Origin: Candidatus Omnitrophota bacterium
GTDB taxonomy: Bacteria > Omnitrophota > Gorgyraeia > Gygaellales > Profunditerraquicolaceae
Direction: 5' to 3'
Assembly: GCA_028717045.1 (NCBI GenBank)
Contig: JAQUON010000008.1
Coordinates: 1-23,170, forward strand
Length of the DNA: 23,170 nt
Below are positions 1-7,473 of this stretch, one piece after another. How positions within the stretch are numbered: the stretch's first letter is position 1; every line of letters begins with the position of its first letter. The notes beneath the pieces were generated by a model. That model saw only the letters and a program-made list of their open reading frames with translations. It was not told where the DNA came from and did not search any database. Made by a program: the position numbers and the translations under genes.

Positions 1-213
1 CCCGATTCAATGCTAGAATTGAAATTTTACCTGCCTCCTGATGCCGATCCCATCAAGGCCATAGGCAGGGTAGTCTGGAGAAGCGAGATTGTGGTTGCCG
101 ATGACAAAAGAACCAGGTTTGACGCAGGAATTGAGTTTCTTGAAATAAGCGATACCGATAGAACCAAAATTACCCAGCATGTATTCTCTTTGCTGCAACA
201 GGGCCGGGAATAA
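1..213 (+). CDS. PilZ domain protein, C-terminal part (5' truncated by window)
   Basis: The reading frame is open from the first base and ends at TAA 211-213, so only about 70 C-terminal residues are present; the ATG at 10 is probably internal. The fragment shows the later strands of a PilZ beta barrel: a 'LELKFYLPP' strand, then 'GRVVWRSE', then 'DAGIEFLEIS' followed by a basic helix. PilZ domains sense cyclic di-GMP and alter the activity of a partner or of attached domains. The RxxxR and D/NxSxxG ligand motifs would lie upstream, outside the window, so ligand binding cannot be judged. Any N-terminal extra domain is also unknown. It is followed by a 75-base gap before the radical SAM genes. 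The family call is from the pattern of the last strands only. Confidence 0.72.
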   Translation, partial: PDSMLELKFYLPPDADPIKAIGRVVWRSEIVVADDKRTRFDAGIEFLEISDTDRTKITQHVFSLLQQGRE

Positions 214-288
214 TTACATAGCGCGCTTTCCTTTCCAGGTTATCCAGGACCTTTCTTACATTTCCACCTGATTACTATTTAAGGAGTT

Positions 289-1869
289 ATGCACAAGCCC
301 GTACTTTTATCTACACTGTCTCCTTACAACCGCGAGGATGTGCAGCTGGGGCTTTGTTATCTAAAAGCCTACTGCGTAAAGCATATGCCGGCTGCATTGC
401 CTAGGATTCCCGTTTTTGTGAAGGTGTTCCCGGCGCATTTTCCCGCAGAGCGGGCAGCAGAGGCGTTATTACACAGGCACCCTGCCATACTGGGGTTTTC
501 CTGCTATGTATGGAACGTGACAAAAATCATTGCAGTCGCCCGTGCGATAAAAAGAAGAGACCCTTTTATAAAAATCATAGTCGGAGGCCCTGAAGTTTCT
601 GTGCGTTCAGGGTTGCTTTTGCGCCAGGAGAGAGCTATTGATATTGTAGTCAGGGGAGAAGGAGAAGCAACATTACTTGAGCTGCTGCAGAGCATTATCG
701 GTGGACGTATGCCGTTATCCCGTGTGCGGGGCATAACCTACCGTGCCAGCGCAACGCGTATACGCGTAAATCCCGAAAGGCCTGCGCTCGCAGACCTCGA
801 TTCAATACCATCCCCCTATTTAGAAGGCATAATCAAGGGCAAGAAAAATGATATCCTCCCCGCCGAAACTATGAGAGGATGCCCTTATCGCTGCCATTAC
901 TGTTATTACCATAAGGATTTCCCGAGACTCAGGTTTTTTTCTCTTAAACGGATCGAGCGCGAACTCCGCTGCATTCTTGCTCAAGACCCTGCAGAAGTTT
1001 ATCTTATGGATCCGACTTTTAATATAAACCGGAAAAGGGCAAAAGACATTTTGCGTATTTTTAAAAGGCACAACAGGAGTTCGAGACTGCACGTAGAATT
1101 GAAGGCAGAGCTACTGGATGAAGAGATGGTCCGCCTGCTTAAGCAGGCGAACGCAACTTTTATTGAAATAGGAATCCAGAGTACCGATAGGCAGACATTA
1201 AGGATTGCGAACCGGAAGCTCGGGAAAGGGGCGTTTAGAAAAAATATAATGCGTTTGAATAAAGAACACCTGCCTTATCAACTGCAGATGATCGATGCCC
1301 TCCCAGGGCATACCTATTCCAAAGTAAAAAAATCAATCGACTGGCTTTTTATGTGTAAGCCTTCCCAGGTAGCCATTATGAAACTGATGCTTCTGCCGGG
1401 AACATTTCTGCGTCGCTATGCCCGCCGCTTAGGGTTACAATTCGATAGGCATCCGCCGTATTATGTACGCCGCAGCAGGACTATGACACAGGAGGAACTT
1501 AAAAAAATCGATGGGTTGCGCCATGCGATATTCCTTCTTTATGATACAGGGCTTTTGAGGGAAAGTATATTTGTAATCGCAAAGAAGCTTAAAATCGCCT
1601 TTTGCGACATTTTCGAAACGTGGCTACAGTGGGAATCCTCTTTTTTGGGGAGGGTAAGAAAAAATAGGCTGCAGTCAAGGATTGCGATGACTGCTATTCC
1701 GCGCTTTGTAAAATACCTCTGCGCGAGGAATAATAAAACCGACAGTTATGCCGATATGTATCCTGCGGTAAGGAACGATCTGGCAACGTACTGTGTTGCG
1801 GAATTAAAGAGGGCAACGGGAGACCATAATGTCAACAGCCCAGTCAGTCAAAAGAAAAAGAATCGATAA
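289..1869 (+). CDS. B12-binding-domain radical SAM protein (first of three)
   Basis: A 526-residue protein with an N-terminal cobalamin-binding Rossmann domain (about residues 15-145; 'ILGFSCYVWN', 'KIIVGGPEVS', 'VVRGEGEATL') and a radical SAM barrel with C198-x3-C202-x2-C205 ('CPYRCHYC') to bind the 4Fe-4S cluster. The C-terminal half has the 'LPG...', 'MLLPGTFLRRYARRLGL' and 'PPYYVRRSRTMT' blocks common in large B12-radical SAM proteins such as the DUF4080-associated group. Such enzymes use SAM, often with cobalamin, for methylation or other radical chemistry; the substrate cannot be read from sequence. The start at 289 follows AAGGAG at 281-286 closely, and 'MHKPVLL' fits the family N-terminus. 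Its 3' end overlaps the next gene by 41 bases, pointing to one operon. It is clearly more distant from the other two radical SAM proteins than they are from each other. Confidence 0.9.
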   Translation: MHKPVLLSTLSPYNREDVQLGLCYLKAYCVKHMPAALPRIPVFVKVFPAHFPAERAAEALLHRHPAILGFSCYVWNVTKIIAVARAIKRRDPFIKIIVGGPEVSVRSGLLLRQERAIDIVVRGEGEATLLELLQSIIGGRMPLSRVRGITYRASATRIRVNPERPALADLDSIPSPYLEGIIKGKKNDILPAETMRGCPYRCHYCYYHKDFPRLRFFSLKRIERELRCILAQDPAEVYLMDPTFNINRKRAKDILRIFKRHNRSSRLHVELKAELLDEEMVRLLKQANATFIEIGIQSTDRQTLRIANRKLGKGAFRKNIMRLNKEHLPYQLQMIDALPGHTYSKVKKSIDWLFMCKPSQVAIMKLMLLPGTFLRRYARRLGLQFDRHPPYYVRRSRTMTQEELKKIDGLRHAIFLLYDTGLLRESIFVIAKKLKIAFCDIFETWLQWESSFLGRVRKNRLQSRIAMTAIPRFVKYLCARNNKTDSYADMYPAVRNDLATYCVAELKRATGDHNVNSPVSQKKKNR

Positions 1870-3205
1870 TAACCTTACTCTTATTCATTTCCAGAATTAC
1901 CCTTTAAGTACCAATTTGGGCGCCGCATACCTGGCGTATGGCTTGGATAAAGCGCGCATACCTTTCCGGCTTAAAATTTTTGGCCAGTATGGATTCCGTA
2001 TCAATTTAGGCAATATCTACCGTTTTTTTGCCGATTCCGGAAAGATTATTGCAGTTGGCTGTATGTCGCACATGTTACCGTACGTGATAGCAGGGTTAGA
2101 GAGATTAAAGAGGGCCTTTCCCGATAAAATCGTCATTTTGGGAGGTATCGGCCCTACCGAGGTCGCCGAAGATATTATTCGGGAATTTCCCTTTATTGAT
2201 TTTGTGATAAAAGGCTGCGGTATCGAACCCCTACCTCAATTGGTTGGTATGCTTTTGAAGGGAGAAAATACTTTCCACTCTATCGGCGGCTTGGTATATA
2301 GAAACGGTTCCGGCATAATAAGCAATAATCGCCACAAAACCTCAAGCAGGGCGATACTGAACGCCGTAGCAGCGTTTCATCTTGTGCCGGGCGCAACACA
2401 GTGCAGATATTTCGATCTCTTTACTTCAGCCGGCTGTTGTTATCAATGTACCTTTTGTCAGTCCCCCGTAGTGGGAGGGCGCGATATCGTATTCAGGGAC
2501 ATCGATCGCGTTATAGACGAATTGAGATTAATCATCAAGATGAAGGGGAATAAGAGGTTCGGTTTCTTTCTTACCGATGAATCGTTTGTGGTTAACAGAA
2601 AAAGGGTGTATGCCTTTTGTCGGGCGCTGCGTCAAAACCGCCTCAACATACCCTGGAGCTGTTATGGCAGGGTGGACAGGATGGATGAAGGGCTCTTGCG
2701 TACCTTGGCAGAAAACGGCTGCCAGGAACTTCTCTACGGGTGCGAATCCGGCTCCGAGAGGGTATTGAAGAAAATCAAAAAAGGTTTTTCCGTTGCCGAT
2801 ATGATGAAGGTGGTAGTTTTATCTAAGAAATACGTAAAAGTCATCGCTTCGTTCATCTGCCTATATCCATTTGAAACGAAAGAGGACTTCCTGGAAACCC
2901 TCTCTTGTATAGTGTATTTAGAAACAAAGGGCATCAGGGTGCAGTTGCACCCACTGGCGCCCATTAAGAACTCTTTACTCTTTCAGGAATACAAAAAGAG
3001 CCTGTTTCTTACCTCTAAGGTAAAATCCACATTCCATCCTTTAATCAACCGGGTGCCTGTGCAGTGCCGCCGTTTGGTAAAACGCTATCCCGACATTTTC
3101 TATTTTTATTACTCGTACCGGCCTAAAGACTTTGAGGCGATAACCCGGCTGCTCCCGGAGGCCCTAAAAATAAACTACTATGACGCCAGCCGGGTGGAAC
3201 TGTAA
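1829..3205 (+). CDS. B12-binding-domain radical SAM protein (second of three)
   Basis: A 458-residue protein. Residues about 16-150 resemble a cobalamin-binding Rossmann fold ('IIAVGCMSHMLPYVIAGL', 'VILGGIGPTEV', 'FVIKGCGIEPL'). In the family the last block is normally GEGE-like; here it reads GCGIE. The radical SAM motif is C203-x3-C207-x2-C210 ('CCYQCTFC', with an extra Cys at 204). Downstream are 'TDESFVVNRKR', 'CYGRVDRMDEG' and 'LLYGCESGSERVLKK', typical of radical SAM barrel strands. The start overlaps the previous gene and has GGGAG about 8 bases upstream, suggesting translational coupling. The next gene is a full-length paralogue and begins about 43 bases after the stop. The product is unknown; methylase or oxidative cyclase type chemistry is possible. 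No precursor peptide, lipid or glycan gene lies beside it to suggest a substrate. Confidence 0.88.
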   Translation: MSTAQSVKRKRIDNNLTLIHFQNYPLSTNLGAAYLAYGLDKARIPFRLKIFGQYGFRINLGNIYRFFADSGKIIAVGCMSHMLPYVIAGLERLKRAFPDKIVILGGIGPTEVAEDIIREFPFIDFVIKGCGIEPLPQLVGMLLKGENTFHSIGGLVYRNGSGIISNNRHKTSSRAILNAVAAFHLVPGATQCRYFDLFTSAGCCYQCTFCQSPVVGGRDIVFRDIDRVIDELRLIIKMKGNKRFGFFLTDESFVVNRKRVYAFCRALRQNRLNIPWSCYGRVDRMDEGLLRTLAENGCQELLYGCESGSERVLKKIKKGFSVADMMKVVVLSKKYVKVIASFICLYPFETKEDFLETLSCIVYLETKGIRVQLHPLAPIKNSLLFQEYKKSLFLTSKVKSTFHPLINRVPVQCRRLVKRYPDIFYFYYSYRPKDFEAITRLLPEALKINYYDASRVEL

Positions 3206-3248
3206 AGATAAGCTGTGCAAGGAGCCTGCGAGAAACGGGGATATCGCT

Positions 3249-4622
3249 ATGCATAAAAATGGAACACGCAAGGGTTTAACTCTGGTTTTTTTTCAACATT
3301 ACCCCTCAGTTGCTAATTTAGCTGCCGCTTACCTTGCATTTGGCCTTTATACACAAAAAGTGCCTTTTAGGATTAAGGTATTCAGGCTATATACGTACAA
3401 GAACAGCGGGTTGTTAAAGAAGCTGTATCGTTTTTTTACCAAGACGGAAAAAGTCGTCGCTATTGGTTGTTTCTCGCATATGTTGCCGTACGTGATAGCC
3501 GCCTTGAAACAATTAAAAAAACATTACCCTGAAAAGCTTGTTATTTTGGGAGGTATCGGCCCTACCGAGGTCGCCGAAGATATTATTCGGGAATTTCCCT
3601 TCATTGATTTTGTGATAAAAGGCTGTGGCATCGAACCTTTGCCCAGGCTTGCCGGAGCGCTCTTAAGGGGGGGGCGTGATTTCAGCGATATCAGCGGCTT
3701 GGTATATCGAAACGGCAGGCATATAATGAGCAACCCGGTTACTCCTGCATCCAAGGAAGCCTTTCTTAATGCGATTGCCTTTTTCCATCTTGTCCCCGGG
3801 GCCTTACGGGCCACACAGTACGATATCCTCACCGCAAGAGGCTGTATTTATAAATGTACCTTTTGCCAGATACCGGTATTGGGTGGCGGCCGTATTGAAT
3901 ATAAGGATATTTGCAAGGTGGCGGGCGAATTAAAATTGTTGTTGCGGGCGAGAAAGAATAAGCGCTTCCATTTTTCGGTTATCGACGAAGCATTTGTGGT
4001 GAACAGAAAAAGGGTGCAGGCATTCTGTATGTTGCTTAGACGCAACCGTCTGGTTATGCCTTGGAGTTGTTATGGCCGGATAGACAGAATGGATGAAAAA
4101 CTCATGCGTACCCTTTCGGACAATGGATGTGAGAGGATTTTCTACGGCTTTGAGTCAGGCTCGGACCGGATATTAAAGAAGGTCAACAAAGGCTTTTGTG
4201 TCGCCGACGCAATAAGGGCAATACTTTTATCAAAAAAATATTTTAAAAAGGTCATAGCCTCTTTTGTGTGTATGTATCCTTTTGAAACAAAGAAAGATTT
4301 TCTAAAAACGCTCGCCTGTATGGCTTTCTTGGAATCAAAGGGGATAGAAGTGGCGCTGCATCCTCTGGCTCCCATCAAAGATTCCCTGCTTTTCCGGCGC
4401 TACGGTAAACATCTGTCCCTTACCTCCGGGATAGAATCAACGTTCCATTCAAGAATAAACCGGATGCCGCAGGAATGCACGCAGTTAATAAGGCGGTATC
4501 CGCATATTTTTTATTTGTACTATTTCTATAAAGTTAAAGACGTTACGAATTTGACCAGATTGCTTGCGTTCGGGATGAAAATGAATCACGGCCGCAGGTA
4601 CGTAGTGAAATATGGCCTATAA
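3249..4622 (+). CDS. B12-binding-domain radical SAM protein (third, paralogue of second)
   Basis: A 457-residue protein from ATG 3249, collinear with the preceding gene over its whole length: 'LTLVFFQHYPS', 'VILGGIGPTEV', the same unusual 'KGCGIEPL' block, radical SAM C199-x3-C203-x2-C206 ('CIYKCTFC'), then 'IDEAFVVNRKR', 'CYGRIDRMDE', 'FYGFESGSDRILKK' and 'HPLAPIKDSLLF'. I prefer 3249 because GGGG at 3237-3240 sits 8 bases upstream and the N-terminus then matches its paralogue. An in-frame ATG at 3180 would add 23 residues of unconserved sequence with no well-placed ribosome site. This is a tandem duplication. One internal block is almost identical at DNA level between the copies while the rest has diverged (see findings). 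Substrate unknown. The gene ends 46 bases before the convergent comM-like gene. Confidence 0.88.
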   Translation: MHKNGTRKGLTLVFFQHYPSVANLAAAYLAFGLYTQKVPFRIKVFRLYTYKNSGLLKKLYRFFTKTEKVVAIGCFSHMLPYVIAALKQLKKHYPEKLVILGGIGPTEVAEDIIREFPFIDFVIKGCGIEPLPRLAGALLRGGRDFSDISGLVYRNGRHIMSNPVTPASKEAFLNAIAFFHLVPGALRATQYDILTARGCIYKCTFCQIPVLGGGRIEYKDICKVAGELKLLLRARKNKRFHFSVIDEAFVVNRKRVQAFCMLLRRNRLVMPWSCYGRIDRMDEKLMRTLSDNGCERIFYGFESGSDRILKKVNKGFCVADAIRAILLSKKYFKKVIASFVCMYPFETKKDFLKTLACMAFLESKGIEVALHPLAPIKDSLLFRRYGKHLSLTSGIESTFHSRINRMPQECTQLIRRYPHIFYLYYFYKVKDVTNLTRLLAFGMKMNHGRRYVVKYGL

Positions 4623-4627
4623 TCAAA

Positions 4628-4640
4628 AGGGATCGTCCCT
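4628..4640 (-). terminator. Small hairpin between convergent genes, possible terminator of comM-like gene
   Basis: AGGGA and TCCCT form a 5-bp stem around a 3-base loop in the 46-base gap between the convergent third radical SAM gene and the comM-like gene. Read on the minus strand the stem is followed by TTTTGATT, as in a short intrinsic terminator. On the plus strand there is no immediate T run. The stem is short, so the call is weak. Confidence 0.35.
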
Positions 4641-4668
4641 ATTGAAGATTTTTGCATCGCATATCTTG

Positions 4669-6198
4669 TTAATGCCATTTATCCAGATTCCTGTATTGGA
4701 TTGCTTCGCAAATGTGTTGTGCGGAAATAAGCTCCGATCCCTCCAGGTCCGCAATCGTACGGCCCACCTTTAGTATTTTATCGTAAGCCCTCGCAGAGAG
4801 CTTTAATTCATTGAGTGCCATCTTTAAGAGCCCTCTTGCTTCTTCTCCTAGCATGCAATATCGCTCCGTCAATTTTGCCCCCATTCGGGAATTAAATAAG
4901 ATACCGTGCTCCTTCAGACGCATTTTCTGAATAGCCCTGGCTTTTTCAACCCTTGCCCGTATTGCCGCAGACGGCTCGGCAAGTTTACGTTCGGTGAGTT
5001 CTTTATATTTTATAGGTGGAATTTCAAGATGGATATCGATTCTATCCAGCAGGGGACCGGAGATTTTTCCCAGATAGGCCGCAATCTTGGCGGGATTACA
5101 TCTGCATGCCCTGCGCGGGTCGGTTGAATACCCGCACGGACACGGGTTCATTGCGCCTACAAACATAAACGAAGCAGGGAAGGTCGATGTTTTTGCAATT
5201 CTTGATATTCGGATCAGGCCTTCTTCCAGGGGCTGCCGTAATGCCTCTAGCGCCGCACGGTTAAATTCAGTCAATTCATCCAGAAACAATACCCCTCCAT
5301 GCGCAAGGCTTATTTCTCCGGGCTGGGGGATGCTTTGGCCTCCGATAAGCGCGGTTTCTGATATGGTGTGATGAGGCGAGCGAAACGGCCGCACGCCGAT
5401 TATTCCCTGTTTGTGCGGCGCCATAATACCGGCTACCGAGTGCAGTGTAGTGATCTCGAGGGCTTCTTGGAGGCTTAATGCAGGCATTATCGAAGGAATC
5501 CGTTTAGAAAGCATACTTTTGCCGCTTCCCGGCGGTCCGATCATCAGGATGTTGTGGTTGCCGGCGACAGCAACCTCAATTGCCCTTTTAGCCATATACT
5601 GGCCTTTCACTTCAGAGAAATCAAGAGGATAGTGCGAACTTTTGTGTAGCATCTCCTCAATATCCGTTTTAAACGGCGTATGCATGCTTTGGTTATGTAG
5701 GAATTCTATTGTTTCCGCGAGGCTCTTCATCGGCCATACGCAGACGTCTTTTACCACAGCCGCTTCCATTGCGTTATCCTCAGGGACCACGATGCCTTTA
5801 ACGGCATGTTGGCGCAGAGATAGGGCGATAGGCAGTATTCCTTTTACGGGACGCAGGTGTCCATTAAGGGACAATTCTCCCAATAAGCAGTAATTCTTCA
5901 GGTGTTCGGTAGAGATTTGCCCGTTTGCAGCCAGTATGCCTAAGGCAATCGCAAGGTCGAACGCAGCCCCCTCTTTTTTGATATCCGAAGGCGCAAGGCT
6001 AACCGTGATTCTGTCTATAGGCCATGCAAAACCCGAGTTTTTAATTGCCGATTTTACTCTTTCCCTGCTTTCCCTCACTGCAGTGTCTGCCATCCCGACT
6101 ATAGTAAAGATTGGCAGCCCGCTTGATACATCCGCTTCTATCTCAAGAGGATAAGCCTCTATTCCTAGCAAGCCAAAGGCCAAGACTTTCGCGACCAT
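4669..6198 (-). CDS. comM: ComM/YifB-family Mg-chelatase-like AAA+ protein
   Basis: A 509-residue protein, full length for the family. It has the N-terminal ChlI-type domain ('LPIFTIVGMADTAVRESRERV', 'DLAIALGIL', 'LGELSLNGHLRPVKG'), a AAA+ core with Walker A GPPGSGKS at about residues 221-228, Walker B 'VLFLDELTEF', the 'GAMNPCPCGY' loop, and a C-terminal 'LSARAYDKILKVGRTIADLEGS' helical domain. In Gram-negative bacteria ComM is a hexameric helicase that drives branch migration when incoming single-stranded DNA recombines during natural transformation; many other bacteria carry homologues of untested role. The start ATG at 6196-6198 has AAGGA about 8 bases upstream on the minus strand. It is the only minus-strand gene here, convergent with the radical SAM genes and divergent from the coiled-coil gene. 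The symbol reflects family, not tested function. Confidence 0.95.
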   Translation of the reverse strand: MVAKVLAFGLLGIEAYPLEIEADVSSGLPIFTIVGMADTAVRESRERVKSAIKNSGFAWPIDRITVSLAPSDIKKEGAAFDLAIALGILAANGQISTEHLKNYCLLGELSLNGHLRPVKGILPIALSLRQHAVKGIVVPEDNAMEAAVVKDVCVWPMKSLAETIEFLHNQSMHTPFKTDIEEMLHKSSHYPLDFSEVKGQYMAKRAIEVAVAGNHNILMIGPPGSGKSMLSKRIPSIMPALSLQEALEITTLHSVAGIMAPHKQGIIGVRPFRSPHHTISETALIGGQSIPQPGEISLAHGGVLFLDELTEFNRAALEALRQPLEEGLIRISRIAKTSTFPASFMFVGAMNPCPCGYSTDPRRACRCNPAKIAAYLGKISGPLLDRIDIHLEIPPIKYKELTERKLAEPSAAIRARVEKARAIQKMRLKEHGILFNSRMGAKLTERYCMLGEEARGLLKMALNELKLSARAYDKILKVGRTIADLEGSELISAQHICEAIQYRNLDKWH

Positions 6199-6305
6199 CC
6201 CCGATCCTTTTTATAGTTGGATTATTATTAATACGCCTATAACAAAATAATAGACGCGGCAAAACCGATATTCTCACTTAAATAATTGGCACAGAGGGAA
6301 AATGC

Positions 6306-6333
6306 TTGCTTTTTTAGTTTCCTAGTATATAAT
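6306..6333 (+). promoter_or_regulatory. Candidate sigma70-type promoter of the coiled-coil/DUF212/ldt/accA/padR unit
   Basis: A perfect -10 hexamer TATAAT at 6328-6333 is preceded 16 bases upstream by TTGCTT at 6306-6311, a weak -35 (3 of 6). It lies in the 156-base divergent gap between the comM-like gene and the coiled-coil gene, and would start transcription close to base 6340. Confidence 0.5.
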
Positions 6334-6335
6334 TA

Positions 6336-6347
6336 CCCCTAAAGGGG
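6336..6347 (+). promoter_or_regulatory. Hairpin overlapping the ribosome-binding site of the coiled-coil gene
   Basis: CCCC at 6336-6339 can pair with GGGG at 6344-6347, extended by a T-A pair with a 2-base loop. The GGGG is also the only purine-rich ribosome-site candidate before ATG 6355. The stem would lie at or next to the predicted transcript start, so whether it is fully in the mRNA depends on the true start. Confidence 0.3.
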
Positions 6348-6354
6348 CACGGCA

Positions 6355-6993
6355 ATGAAGATGAAAAATTTCAGGGCTTTTCTGGTGGCATTATTAGTCG
6401 GGATAACCGCCTTTAGCGTCATAAAATTTATCATGACGCAAAAGGAGAATATAGAGCTCTCTCGGGGCCTGCAGTCTTTAAAGGCCGAAGTCAGCTCTTT
6501 GCAGTATGAGAAAGGAAAGTTGTTGCATTCCATTGAGGCCGAAAAAGAAGCGCAAAGGGTCTTAAGCGAAGAAAACGCAGAGTTAACCAAAACCCTGAAC
6601 CTTACCCAGGAGCAATTGCGCACATTTGATGCGGACCTTAAGGCTGCCCAGGAAGAGCTGGGCCGTCTTAACCTTGCAGTGCGTACTTTAAAAACGGAGA
6701 GCGAGGCATCCCGCAGCCAGAACGATTATTTAAAGGCGCAACTTGAGCAGCTTTCTCAAGAGAACGATGAGCTTAAAATAAAGCTTGGTTCTATTGCTGA
6801 ACTAAAGAAGGCCATTCGGGAATTAAAAAGAAAACCGCGCAAGAGCCCCTTGGCTCAGCCACCGCAGCCCGGCGTAAAAAAAAATGGGAACCATAAAAGG
6901 CGCTTCCCCGGCAACCAAGGGTTTTTGCTGAAAAACGGAAAATCAACATATATACCGAAAGTATACATTGAGGTTTCTCCTGCTGCCCAATAA
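6355..6993 (+). CDS. Membrane-anchored coiled-coil protein of unknown function
   Basis: A 212-residue protein with an uncleaved-looking N-terminal membrane anchor (about residues 7-27, after a short basic start 'MKMKNFR'). A long stretch, about residues 28-155, is rich in Glu, Lys, Leu and Gln, with heptad-like spacing ('LQSLKAEVSSLQYEKGKLL', 'LEQLSQENDELKIKLGSI'), typical of a parallel coiled coil. The tail (about 156-212) is basic and proline-rich and ends 'IPKVYIEVSPAAQ'. I recognise no catalytic domain. The topology would place the coiled coil in the periplasm. Its stop overlaps the start of the DUF212 gene by one base (TAATG), so the two are probably co-translated. A role in envelope organisation with the neighbouring L,D-transpeptidase is a guess from context. 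Start alternatives are ATG 6355 and ATG 6361; the first is taken. Confidence 0.8.
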   Translation: MKMKNFRAFLVALLVGITAFSVIKFIMTQKENIELSRGLQSLKAEVSSLQYEKGKLLHSIEAEKEAQRVLSEENAELTKTLNLTQEQLRTFDADLKAAQEELGRLNLAVRTLKTESEASRSQNDYLKAQLEQLSQENDELKIKLGSIAELKKAIRELKRKPRKSPLAQPPQPGVKKNGNHKRRFPGNQGFLLKNGKSTYIPKVYIEVSPAAQ

Positions 6994-7442
6994 TGCTAAC
7001 GCAAGTATTCACTGAATTTATACACAATAAAATTTTTATCACCACCCTCTTGAGTTGGTTTATTGCCCAGTGCATCAAGGTAGGCATTGGCATTATCCGT
7101 TTCAGGAAGTTTGATTTTCGGTGGTTTGTGGGCACCGGAGGCATGCCTTCCAGCCACAGCGCAGGCGCTTCCTGCCTTGCAGCGGCAGTTGGTTTCCAAT
7201 ACGGTTTTGACAGCGTGTTTTTTGCCTTGGCAGCATCGTTTACTATTGTCGTAATGTTTGATGCGCAAGGGGTGCGGCGTGCCGCAGGCAAACAGGCGCG
7301 TATTTTAAACAGGATCATGGAAGATATATACTGGCAGAAGCGCATCGAGGATAACCGGTTGCGCGAACTTATTGGCCATACCCCGATAGAGGTTATCGCC
7401 GGATTTCTCTTAGGCATTGCCATCGCCTATCTTGCCCGATAA
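6993..7442 (+). CDS. Divergent PAP2 family protein (DUF212/YuiD-like)
   Basis: A 149-residue integral membrane protein with several hydrophobic helices and the family signatures 'GGMPSSHSAG' (residues 49-58), 'VVMFDAQGVRRAAGKQA' and the closing 'GHTPIEVIAGFLLGI'. These match the family annotated as divergent PAP2 or acid phosphatase/vanadium haloperoxidase-related (DUF212, B. subtilis YuiD, plant homologues). By analogy with PAP2 enzymes it may act on a membrane lipid phosphate, but the activity of this family is not well established. Length is normal. Its ATG overlaps the previous stop by one base and there is no good ribosome site, so translation probably depends on coupling. The next gene begins 31 bases after the stop. 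Confidence 0.92.
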   Translation: MLTQVFTEFIHNKIFITTLLSWFIAQCIKVGIGIIRFRKFDFRWFVGTGGMPSSHSAGASCLAAAVGFQYGFDSVFFALAASFTIVVMFDAQGVRRAAGKQARILNRIMEDIYWQKRIEDNRLRELIGHTPIEVIAGFLLGIAIAYLAR

Positions 7443-7473
7443 AATTTTGTTATAAAGTTAAAGGAGGAGACCT

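Noticed and set aside
214..288. Search for a cobalamin riboswitch or strong promoter before the B12-radical SAM genes
   Set aside because: The 75-base gap is too short for a cobalamin riboswitch, and only a weak CCAGG direct repeat and TACTAT box were seen.
3180..3248. Earlier in-frame start for the third radical SAM gene
   Set aside because: The added 23 residues do not match the paralogue, and there is no well-spaced ribosome site, unlike at 3249.
6791..7423. Long open frame (210 codons) on the minus strand across the coiled-coil and DUF212 genes
   Set aside because: It lies opposite two well-supported genes, and its translation is low-complexity with no recognisable domain, as expected for an antisense shadow.
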